Assembly: GCA_016234525.1 (NCBI GenBank)
Contig: JACRBK010000259.1
Span: 1-10,279, forward strand
Source of the DNA: Chloroflexota bacterium
Lineage (GTDB): Bacteria > Chloroflexota > Anaerolineae > Aggregatilineales > Aggregatilineaceae
DNA length: 10,279 nt
Direction: 5' to 3'
In this document: piece after piece, positions 1 through 7,300 of the stretch
Layout: each line of letters begins with the position of its first letter
How positions within the stretch are numbered: the stretch's first letter is position 1
Program-made: the position numbers and the translations under genes
The notes under the pieces: generated by a model
What the model was told of the DNA's origin: nothing
The model's input: the letters and a program-made list of their open reading frames with translations, nothing else
Databases searched by the model: none

Positions 1-640
1 GAGCGAGAGTTACCTCGCGGAATACGATCTGCCGCTGATCAGTCCGGCGCGGCGTGAATGGTTGGCGCAGTGGAGCCGTAAACCCGAACACGGACTGGCG
101 ATCTTCACCGCCCGGCCCAGCATGGCCCCCACAGACCTGCCGGAAAACGAATCGTCAGGCCAACCCCAGGCGGGCTATGCACCCGAAGCCGAACTCGCGG
201 CGGAATTGGTCGGGTTGGCGGGGATCGCGCCGCTGATCGGGCAGGGGCGAGTCGGTTGGCTGGCATGGCGCGGCGGGCGCAGCGCCTCAGATTATGTCAA
301 ACCTTCGCCGGTACAGGCATTAGCCGCGCTGGGAGCAGCATTGACCGGATCAGAGACAGCCGCTTTGATCGCGGCAGCGGCACTGTTCGAACAGGGGCAG
401 CGCATTGGGCCATTGGCCGACCTGGATCACCAGCCCACCCGCGTCTTTGTATTTGAAGATTCTACCGGGGGCATCCGCGCCGTACGCAGCGCTGTAGAAT
501 TATTGCGGCAGACGGGGCTGGACATCACACTGCAAAGTGTAGGCGTATCGCCCAACGCCGACAAACGCGCCGCACTCGCGGAAGTCGCTGATCACTTGGT
601 GGACGATGTCAACTCCGGGCTGGCGTTAGTCGAGCGCTAA
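1..640 (+). CDS. HAD-like hydrolase, C-terminal part (5' end outside window)
   Basis: The frame is open from base 2 to the TAA at 638-640, giving 212 residues with no start needed inside the window. A TTG at 62 is a possible start, but in-frame coding continues upstream of it, so I treat the gene as cut by the window edge. Three blocks in the right order resemble HAD phosphatase motifs: FTARP (window residues 35-39, motif II position), VKPSP (99-103, with the motif III lysine K100) and VFEDSTGGI (150-158, motif IV acidic pair followed by a glycine turn). After this comes VGVSPNADK, like the strand and loop after motif IV in phosphoglycolate-phosphatase-type enzymes. The nucleophile motif DxDxT would lie upstream and cannot be checked. 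HAD enzymes remove phosphate from small molecules; the substrate here is unknown. The Ala-rich helical stretch between motifs III and IV is longer than usual. The next gene starts 88 bases downstream on the same strand. Confidence 0.6.
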   Translation, partial: SESYLAEYDLPLISPARREWLAQWSRKPEHGLAIFTARPSMAPTDLPENESSGQPQAGYAPEAELAAELVGLAGIAPLIGQGRVGWLAWRGGRSASDYVKPSPVQALAALGAALTGSETAALIAAAALFEQGQRIGPLADLDHQPTRVFVFEDSTGGIRAVRSAVELLRQTGLDITLQSVGVSPNADKRAALAEVADHLVDDVNSGLALVER

Positions 641-717
641 ACCCCGCCGTCAGGCGAACGCCCCACAGCCGTCAAGCATCTCCAGGCCAAACGCTGTACG
701 CTCTCTAGAAAAAACAT

Positions 718-722
718 GGAGG
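718..722 (+). promoter_or_regulatory. Ribosome binding site of the secreted propeller gene
   Basis: GGAGG lies six bases before the ATG at 729. It is a full anti-Shine-Dalgarno match at good spacing and fixes that start, from which a signal peptide is read directly. Confidence 0.8.
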
Positions 723-728
723 CGCAGC

Positions 729-2753
729 ATGTTCAAGACGGTGTGTTACAGTCTGGCGGCGGTGATGTTAAGCCTGGTCGCGCTGTGGGCCGGTAAGGCC
801 ACGCCGGACACGGCATTATCCGCTCAGGAGCTTTCACCTACTCCCACCGCAACTTACGTGCCGCTGCCTGATCACTGCGCCGCGACGAATGACACTTACC
901 ACCTTAAGTCCAAATGGGTCGAGGCATTTCGTTTTTTCCCGTTGGTTGAACCAACCCCTCTTCCCAAAGGGCGTTACCAAATAATCGAGGATGACGCAGG
1001 GACGTTTATCGTTGACACGGCGAACGGTGAACGGCTGCAACTTGCGCCCGATCATCCCTGGACGCCGCTCTCTCAGTGGGCGCGCTGGTCCCCTGACGGC
1101 ACTCGGTTAGCCCTGTTAGACAGCACTGCCCCACTGTACGCCCACGCGATCTCGGCTGTGATCTATGATTTCACCAACGGGCTGCCGGGAACAGTCAGGA
1201 CAAACCTGCCCACTAACCTGAATCACCCCGATGATCTCTATGGTTGGTCGCCGAATGGGCATTATCTTTTGACCATTCATAGCGATTGGGCTACTAACAA
1301 CGGACTCTCACTTTGGGATGTGGAGCAGGCGAAAATCACGTATACCGACCAGGCGATCATTATGAATCCAACATGGTCGCCGGATTCAAGCGCGCTAATC
1401 TACGGCTGGATTCGGTACGAAAGCGAGACGGGCGAGAAAGGGTTGACGTGGGTAACGGCTGACGGTTCTCGCTCAACACGGATGGGGCCTGTCACAGACA
1501 TTTATCACGACAACATGAGCTTTTTGTGGTCGCCAAACGGCGACAAAGTGGCGCTGTTATATACCTATAATGTGTACGAAGACTATCCATTTGTGTTGAC
1601 TGTTTATGCTTACGATCATTCCTGGAATGTTCACAGCAGCGTTTATGTGCAAAGAGAGCCGTTCCAGTTTGGCCGGAGAAGGATCGTCAGCAGCCCTGTC
1701 ACCTGGGTGGATAATGACACCCTGTTGTTTTGGGAACAAACATCTCCTGATCAATACCGGATGCTGCGCTGGTCGCCTGTGTCAGAACTCGCGACCCTGC
1801 GCGAAACCAGCCGCCCGCCGTTTTTTCCAGCCCTGTCTCCAGATGAATCTCAGTACTCCCCCTCGCCCTATACAGAAATCCGGCTGATGACAGGCCGCCG
1901 GATCGCATTATATAACGACCTGGAAACGTTATTCAGCATCGATGTAATGGACCTGGACGGCGGGCATCCGGTGCGGCTGATCGATGGGGCGGACGATGCC
2001 GGTGATCCGGGCTGGTCCCCTCGCGGGAACAAAGTGTTAGCCATCTGGGATGCCGATGCCGGATTGGGCCGCCAGATCAGACTTTCGTGGATGAACGCTG
2101 ACGGCACAGGCTATCAAGAATTCACCAGCACCCACTATGATCTGCAAAAAGTGCGCTGGTCGCCCGATGAACAGGTGATCACCTTTGCCGGTATTGATCA
2201 AGGGAGCACCACTTATAGCCTTGAAATGCTTGATCTCATCACTGGGCGGCATACGGTGTTGGCGGAAAATGTCGAGGCGTTTATTGATCCGCGCTTTGAA
2301 TACGATCAGGCTTATATCGCGCTGCGCTGGCGAGACACGGCGGGCCATCAATTTGCCGACGGCTTCGCGCGTGACGGCTCACGTTTATACCGATTCCCGG
2401 TACTGGGGCTTTTGTGGGCGGCGCGCCTGTTTGTGTCGCCGGATGGGCAGTTTGCCGCCATCAAAGAAATGCCGCTTTACAACAATGATTTAGGGTATGA
2501 ATATGGAGAACTGCTGGTCATCGCCCGTGCTGACAACGCCGCGTCCCCGCTGATTGTGCAGGCCGGACTCAGTGGCCTGGGTGATCCGCTGTGGTCGCCG
2601 GACGGCCAGTTTGTCGCGATCACCTGGCAACCAGAATGGCGCGCGCCTGTGATCATCGAGATATTTAACACAGCGGGCGAAAGTGTGTGGCAAGCGACCT
2701 TTGATTATCCGCCGTTCGGCACCTGGACAGAGTGGATCGCCTGCCCTACATGA
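729..2753 (+). CDS. Secreted WSPDG-repeat (PD40/TolB-like) beta-propeller protein
   Basis: This is a 674-residue protein. Residues 1-5 are a short basic start, residues 7-20 a hydrophobic core, and a cleavage site is plausible near ALSA (29-32), so it should be exported. No lipobox cysteine is evident; C6 lies inside the signal peptide. A Thr/Pro-rich linker (residues 36-48) follows. The body carries WSPDG-like strand motifs near residues 120, 173, 216, 267, 348, 429, 477, 569 and 622. These are the hallmark of PD40/TolB-type propeller blades, and their number suggests one large propeller or two smaller ones. Such proteins usually bind partners or ligands outside the membrane, and no catalytic residues are recognisable. 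The mature chain has only two cysteines, C50 and C672, one at each end. The gene ends with tandem stops TGA-TAA and converges on the phosphatase gene 11 bases away. No convincing promoter was seen in the 88 bases upstream, so co-transcription with the HAD gene is possible. The precise partner or function is unknown. Confidence 0.85.
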   Translation: MFKTVCYSLAAVMLSLVALWAGKATPDTALSAQELSPTPTATYVPLPDHCAATNDTYHLKSKWVEAFRFFPLVEPTPLPKGRYQIIEDDAGTFIVDTANGERLQLAPDHPWTPLSQWARWSPDGTRLALLDSTAPLYAHAISAVIYDFTNGLPGTVRTNLPTNLNHPDDLYGWSPNGHYLLTIHSDWATNNGLSLWDVEQAKITYTDQAIIMNPTWSPDSSALIYGWIRYESETGEKGLTWVTADGSRSTRMGPVTDIYHDNMSFLWSPNGDKVALLYTYNVYEDYPFVLTVYAYDHSWNVHSSVYVQREPFQFGRRRIVSSPVTWVDNDTLLFWEQTSPDQYRMLRWSPVSELATLRETSRPPFFPALSPDESQYSPSPYTEIRLMTGRRIALYNDLETLFSIDVMDLDGGHPVRLIDGADDAGDPGWSPRGNKVLAIWDADAGLGRQIRLSWMNADGTGYQEFTSTHYDLQKVRWSPDEQVITFAGIDQGSTTYSLEMLDLITGRHTVLAENVEAFIDPRFEYDQAYIALRWRDTAGHQFADGFARDGSRLYRFPVLGLLWAARLFVSPDGQFAAIKEMPLYNNDLGYEYGELLVIARADNAASPLIVQAGLSGLGDPLWSPDGQFVAITWQPEWRAPVIIEIFNTAGESVWQATFDYPPFGTWTEWIACPT

Positions 2754-2764
2754 TAACGCGGCAT

Positions 2765-3274
2765 TTATTCTCGCCAGTGGCGGACCATCATATGCTGCTC
2801 AAACGTTTCGGGCGAATCTTCCAAACCGCCACGCAGCCGCACAATCTCGTTCAGCGCCTCGTCACCGGTCATACCGTGCCGCACCAGATAGCAGCCGATG
2901 GTCGTCCCGGTGCGCCCGATTCCACCCATGCAGTGAACATATACCACCTCTCCTTCGTCCAGGGCGCTGTCAATCGTATCGAGAATGGTCGTCATCAGGT
3001 CAGGGCTGGGGATGTCCATATCAGGAATCGCCAGACGATAATGTTTGACCTTGTACCCAACGGCAGCGGCTTCGGCGTGCAGCATCGCCACATAACTATC
3101 GTGTTCGCCGGGTTCGGTCAGGTCGATCACCAGGGTTATCCCAGTGTTGATCAAGGCTTGCAGTTTTTGGCGGGCTTTGTCTTCGTCCCACGCGCCGGGA
3201 AACGGCCCCGCCAGCAGGTGGCCCGGCCACACCCAATAGGATCGTAAAAATGGTCCCTGGTTTGAATTCGTCAT
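2765..3274 (-). CDS. Dual-specificity-type protein phosphatase (cysteine-based PTP fold)
   Basis: The product is 169 residues, the usual size of a compact bacterial or cyanobacterial-type DSP. The P-loop is VHCMGGIGRTGT: catalytic C115, five residues, R121, then T122, so the CX5R(S/T) signature is complete. Upstream, IPDMDIPSP (residues 83-91) sits where the general-acid loop belongs, with D85 or D87 as the likely acid. The N-terminal WVWPGHLLAGPFPG (residues 14-27), then a helix, a Gly turn and VIDLTEPGE, is the typical opening of this family. The C-terminal SPETFEQ with a late Trp also fits. These enzymes hydrolyse phosphate from Ser/Thr/Tyr residues, or in some relatives from nucleotides or lipids; the substrate is not determinable here. 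It is soluble, with no signal peptide or membrane segment. I chose the ATG at 3274. A TTG directly before it (3277) is also in frame, but the Shine-Dalgarno site lies eight bases from the ATG and only five from the TTG. The gene diverges from the response-regulator gene. Confidence 0.9.
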   Translation of the reverse strand: MTNSNQGPFLRSYWVWPGHLLAGPFPGAWDEDKARQKLQALINTGITLVIDLTEPGEHDSYVAMLHAEAAAVGYKVKHYRLAIPDMDIPSPDLMTTILDTIDSALDEGEVVYVHCMGGIGRTGTTIGCYLVRHGMTGDEALNEIVRLRGGLEDSPETFEQHMMVRHWRE

Positions 3275-3281
3275 CAACGTT

Positions 3282-3288
3282 TCTCCTT
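3282..3288 (-). promoter_or_regulatory. Ribosome binding site of the phosphatase gene
   Basis: On the minus strand this reads AAGGAGA. Its AGGAG core is eight bases from ATG 3274 and five from the in-frame TTG at 3277. The ATG is the more natural start, though the spacing alone does not exclude the TTG. Confidence 0.7.
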
Positions 3289-3300
3289 ATCAAAATGGGT

Positions 3301-3329
3301 GTTATATCAGTGACTATTGCCCCTGGAAA
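3301..3329 (-). promoter_or_regulatory. Predicted sigma70-type promoter of the phosphatase gene, extended -10
   Basis: Reading the minus strand, TTTCCA (3329-3324, four of six matches to TTGACA) is followed after 17 bases by TATAAC (3306-3301, five of six matches). A TGA directly before the -10 gives the TGn extended -10 element. Transcription would start around 3294, leaving a leader of about 20 bases that contains the ribosome binding site. This is prediction from sequence only. Confidence 0.5.
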
Positions 3330-3343
3330 TTCAACAGATTTGT

Positions 3344-3373
3344 TTGATAATTAGCAGGGGCCTGGCTTATAAT
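3344..3373 (+). promoter_or_regulatory. Predicted sigma70-type promoter of the response regulator-HIT operon
   Basis: TTGATA (3344-3349, five of six matches to the -35 consensus) is separated by 18 bases from TATAAT (3368-3373, a perfect -10). Transcription would begin near 3380, about 45 bases before the ATG at 3425. This promoter rules against any longer reading of the response regulator starting at 3317, because that start would lie upstream of the transcript. The two -35 boxes of the divergent promoters are only about 15 bases apart, so RNA polymerase binding at one could affect the other. Confidence 0.7.
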
Positions 3374-3415
3374 CATGGAATAAGCTGCCGCGTCGTAAAC
3401 GTCAAGTGTGTGGTT

Positions 3416-3419
3416 GGAG
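3416..3419 (+). promoter_or_regulatory. Ribosome binding site of the response regulator gene
   Basis: GGAG lies five bases before the ATG at 3425. It decides this start over the upstream in-frame ATG at 3317. Confidence 0.7.
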
Positions 3420-3424
3420 CAAAA

Positions 3425-3784
3425 ATGAACATCATTTATGTAGAAGATGATCCTACCAATGTACTGCTATTAGAACGAGTCACGCATTCTACCGGGGATG
3501 AACTGATTACGTTTGCCGATGCGGAGAGCGCGTTAGACAGCGATATGATCTGGGATGCCGATCTATTCCTGGTAGACATTCACCTGCCCGGTAAAATGAA
3601 CGGCCTGGATATGACCGACGTGCTGCGCCGAAATGGGGTCGTCGCGCCGATTGTCATGATCACCGCCTACGATCTGCCGGATTATATCGAACGCTGTCGC
3701 GCTATTGGCGGCGATATGTACTTGGTCAAGCCGGTCAGCGTACCGGAACTGGTCGAACTGCTCAACGATTACCGGAACTTTTAA
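3425..3784 (+). CDS. Single-domain CheY-like response regulator (receiver domain only)
   Basis: This 119-residue protein is almost exactly one receiver domain. All key residues are present: acidic pair D8-D9 at the end of the first strand, phospho-acceptor D51 in FLVDIHLPG, T80 in the MITAYD strand, aromatic Y99 and the conserved K102 in LVKPVS. It should accept phosphate from a histidine kinase, but no output domain follows, so signalling must go through protein contact, or it may act as a phosphate sink or phosphorelay intermediate. No histidine kinase is encoded in the window. The start at 3425 is set by the Shine-Dalgarno site and the promoter. A 36-codon in-frame upstream extension exists but overlaps the promoter and resembles no receiver sequence. 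The HIT-like gene follows after 19 bases on the same strand, so the two are probably co-transcribed. Confidence 0.92.
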   Translation: MNIIYVEDDPTNVLLLERVTHSTGDELITFADAESALDSDMIWDADLFLVDIHLPGKMNGLDMTDVLRRNGVVAPIVMITAYDLPDYIERCRAIGGDMYLVKPVSVPELVELLNDYRNF

Positions 3785-3803
3785 CCCATACTGAGCCGAA
3801 ACT

Positions 3804-4292
3804 ATGCTCGATATTCAAAAGTTTCGTGAGGGCAGGTTTAAGGAAGATCGGATCGGTTTTGCTCTCCGGGGCGAAAACCCAACCCTATTAACACGAATGA
3901 AAAGTGGATTCGTGTTTCTTATGGATGCTCAGTTTTTGCCGGGATGGTGTATTTTAACTGCCTATCCCCAGGTGAGCGAACTCAATAATCTGCCCTTTGA
4001 CCAACGCAACGAGTTTTTGACCGATATGCAGCTTCTAGGCGAAGCTGTGGCGGCGGTCACTCACCCTGTGCGCATAAATTACTCTATCTTAGGCAACACA
4101 GACCATTATCTGCACGCCCATGTTTATCCGCGCTATCATTGGGAAGATCCTGACCGGCTGAGCAAACCCGCCTGGTTCTATCCCGCCGAGTATTGGCGCG
4201 ATCCTCAGTATCAGATCAACGAAAACCATCTGGAACTCGCCGAAAACTTAACCGCCCGGCTCGAAGACCTGAGCCGCCGGTACACCCGTTAA
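3804..4292 (+). CDS. HIT-like (histidine triad) family hydrolase with modified triad
   Basis: The 162-residue protein shows the HIT signature region as HYLHAHVYPRY (residues 101-111), preceded by SILGNTD, which corresponds to the conserved N-x-G-type segment before the triad. In canonical HIT proteins this reads H-x-H-x-H-x-x-P-R. Here the first position is Y102, while H104 (the position of the catalytic nucleophile) and H106 are kept. H101 sits next to the altered position. The N-terminal half has the expected strands (GFVFLMDAQFLPGWCILTAYP, residues 35-55), with GWCILTAYP matching the family's 'pG.vlv.pk' strand. HIT enzymes cleave nucleotide phosphoramidates or dinucleoside polyphosphates such as Ap4A; the true substrate is unknown. 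The protein is soluble. It lies 19 bases downstream of the response regulator, with a weak ribosome binding site (GAG about nine bases upstream), and is probably translated from the same message. It converges on the giant minus-strand gene. Confidence 0.78.
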   Translation: MLDIQKFREGRFKEDRIGFALRGENPTLLTRMKSGFVFLMDAQFLPGWCILTAYPQVSELNNLPFDQRNEFLTDMQLLGEAVAAVTHPVRINYSILGNTDHYLHAHVYPRYHWEDPDRLSKPAWFYPAEYWRDPQYQINENHLELAENLTARLEDLSRRYTR

Positions 4293-4298
4293 GCGCCG

Positions 4299-4316
4299 CT
4301 TGCCGCGCCCGGCAGG
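4299..4316. terminator. Small GC-rich hairpin between convergent genes, possible weak terminator
   Basis: TGCCG (4301-4305) and CGGCA (4310-4314) pair around a four-base loop, and one wobble and one C-G pair extend the stem to seven. It fills most of the 28-base gap between the stops of the HIT-like gene and the giant gene. Neither side has a run of T residues, so it is not a classical intrinsic terminator. It could act weakly or not at all. Confidence 0.3.
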
Positions 4317-4320
4317 TCGT

Positions 4321-7300
4321 TCATTGGGTCAGCCAGCGAGCGCTGACTCCTATCACCAACAGTCCCGCCCCCAGCAGCAGCGCCCACATCCACACGGGCA
4401 GCAGCAGCCCTGCCACAATAACAATAACACTCAAGACGATCTTTTCGACGGGCCAGTTCTCGCGCTTGAAATTCAATCGTTCAAATTCGCCCAGGGATTC
4501 GATCAACAGCAGCGCGCCGATCATCACCAACGCCCCTAATAACAGCGCGATCAGGCGGTTGAACCAGAACAGAGTGGCGTGATCCCAGATGGCCGAACGG
4601 CTGAGCAGCGTCGCAGCGGCGATCCACAGCAGCGGCGCGGCACTCATCACCAGACGGAAGCGGTTCGCTGAGGGGCGTTCATCGGGGGCCAGTCCGGGCG
4701 AGAGAATCAGCGTATAGACATAATGGATCAGCAGCGGCCAAACGGCCAATGCACCCACCGACAGCGCCAAAAAACCAACAGGCAGCGCGTCTAAAACGCT
4801 GTTCTGCGGCATCTCATACACCCAACGCATAACGGGCAGCACAACCGGATCGAGCATGATCCAGGCCGCCAGGGTCGCCGCCGCGGTCAGACTCGCAATC
4901 CGCAGACTGGCCACTATCAGAGCGTTCGATTCATCCGTCGATATAATAATTCGGCTGCGCTCTAACAGGTATTTGAGCGGGTCAAGCTGCGGGCGTTTTT
5001 TGTGTTCTTCCTGCCATTGTTCGATCAAGTCTGACTGTTTGGAACGGATACGATTCACGGCAACAGCGACCGGCGCGAACACAAAACCCGCGCAGACTCC
5101 CGCCACGATAAAAGCCGATCCCAGGTCATTCTCGACCTTCAGCAGGTGCAAAATCTCGCCGATAATGGCCCCGAAGACACCCAGCAGCAGGCCCACGATA
5201 CCCGCGCCGACTATCCCGATCACGACCAGCAGCAGCATGATTATGCCCGCATCAACTAATGCGACGTAAAACCGCGTTTGTTTTTGCCGCCAGAAACGCA
5301 CCGCTAAGATCATCCCCACCAGGGGAGCCAACCACGCCACAAATGGCGCAAGAAGGGTTAACGGCTCAAACAGGCCCAGAAGATTTTCCGATTCGAGTTG
5401 ACCCAACCCCAACACAAGATAGCTCATCAGATACCAACCCAACCCGCTCACCACAAAAACCAACCCTAAGGCGGCGGCCCGGTCAAACTCACCTTCGGTT
5501 TTGCTGGCGAGATGATGCTCCCGGCGGGTATGCAGCACTCCATAAACGCCGGCGAAGATTCCCCACCCCGCTGCCCACTGCCCCACCGGATAGTTGAGGA
5601 AATGGCTGAACGAGAAGATCGCATCGCGGGCGCGCTCACTGCTGGGGACAGTCTCGGCTGTTCCCATGTCTAACAGTCTGAAAACGACACCCAACAACAG
5701 CACCGCGATCACGGCTTCCACGAAGGTGTCCAGATGAAAACGTTCGATCACAGGGAAGGCTTTTTGCCGGGTAGTCTCCACCATATGGCCCACCTGCCGG
5801 ATCAGCGAGGCAGGCCGCACCTCAAACGAGCGTTCCTGCCGTATCATTTCTTTACCTCGGATCACCACGCTGTAATGACCGGGTTTGAGCGTGCCGGGTT
5901 TTTCCAGCACGAACACCGCCCGCTGATCCCCGCTTGGTGTGGTGGTATAGGTCTTAGACTGCCAGATGGGTTTGGCATCCCCCGCGCGATACCAGTCCGC
6001 TTGAATATCTACACCGGGTGGCGGCGCTTCAAGCTCCAACACACAGTGGCATTTATCGCCGGAATAAAACGGCCAGCCGGTCCCGACCGGGCCGCTCTGA
6101 CTGTCTACCTGATGACACAGGACGACATCCTCAACTTTGAAACGGTGCAGCAGTTGAATTTCGGTATTCGCTTCGCCGCCGCCCCGCACGGATACGGCAA
6201 TCCGGTAAAAACCGGGGCGCCAGCCTGTGTTTTGCCACGAGAGTTGAACCGCCTGCTGTCCCTGTTTTTGAGTCGAAGCGGTTGCCTCGCCCAACAGTGT
6301 ACCGCTGGTAACGCTGTAGATTTTCCCCGTGACAGGGGTACTCACCGGCGCTTCTTTGAGATGAGCGAGACAGTCAATCGTGCGCGCGCTGGTCATAAAC
6401 ACCTGAGCGCGTCCAAAATCTTTGTCGATATTGGTCCCGGCGATCCCAGGTTCGAGGCCAGTCAGTTGAATCTGATCGATAAACTTAAAATCAGCCTGCT
6501 TTTTAACCTGATCATCGACCGTCACTTCAACCTGATACGTTTCCGGCTGCCAACCGTCTTCGGGAGTGGGCAGCGAGAATACATAGGGTTTAACGCCGGG
6601 TTTACGCGCCGGGGCAGGCCGCGCCGCCGAGCTAAACGGGCTGCGCGAAGGGGCCTCTTGATCTCGATTAGCAGGAGGTGCGCTGGGCCTCGCAAAGGGA
6701 TTCGCAGGGCGTTCAGGCGGAGTCGCGCCTGGGCGCGCCGGTTCGTCACGCAAACGAGACAGCCAGGCCGGAATATTCTCACCAGGGCGCGGAGGGCGAT
6801 CTGATGGAGTGGTAGGACGCGGCGAGAGCGGCGGCAGCGGCGACGATCCAGGCCGGGGGGCAGGGCGATCCCCACTTCCAAAACGCGACCGACCAAATCC
6901 CCCAAAGGGACGGCGCGGCGGCTGCCGGTTTAACAAACGGCGCAGCGGGTTGGGATCTGTCGGTTCTGGTTCAACCGGAGGCGCGGCGAGAGCCGGGCGG
7001 CTCGCCCCGAAACGGCTGCTAAATGGGTTGGGACGCGGCGGCGCCGCGTCTTCATTGGCTGCCGGTGGCGGATCGGCAAACGGGTTATCATCATCATCTG
7101 TTGGGCGCGCCCTATCCAAAAACGACGGGCGGCGAACCGGGGCATCTGCTGGATGTGCGCCAAAACGCGCAGGCGGGCGTTCGCCGAAAACAGGGCGAGC
7201 GGGCGCATCAGGTCGGGTTGGGGCGGGCGCAGATGCCCCAAAACGTGGGGCCGGGCGGTCGGCGGGCGTGCCGGAACCAGGACGCGCGCCAAACGGTGAC

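Noticed and set aside
641..728. Terminator or promoter between the HAD-like gene and the secreted propeller gene
   Set aside because: No hairpin with a T run and no convincing -35/-10 pair could be found in these 88 bases.
2683..3247. Two + strand open frames (2683-3048 and 2732-3247) over the phosphatase gene
   Set aside because: The minus strand carries a complete CX5R phosphatase in the same place; the + strand frames have no recognisable motif.
3317..3424. Longer N-terminus for the response regulator starting at ATG 3317
   Set aside because: The extension overlaps a strong predicted promoter at 3344-3373, has no ribosome binding site at its start, and the receiver fold starts directly at 3425 (MNIIYVEDD).
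5734..6804. 356-codon open frame on the + strand
   Set aside because: It is antisense to the beta-sandwich and insert region of the giant protein. The translation shows no fold-like pattern and reflects the codon bias of the minus-strand gene.
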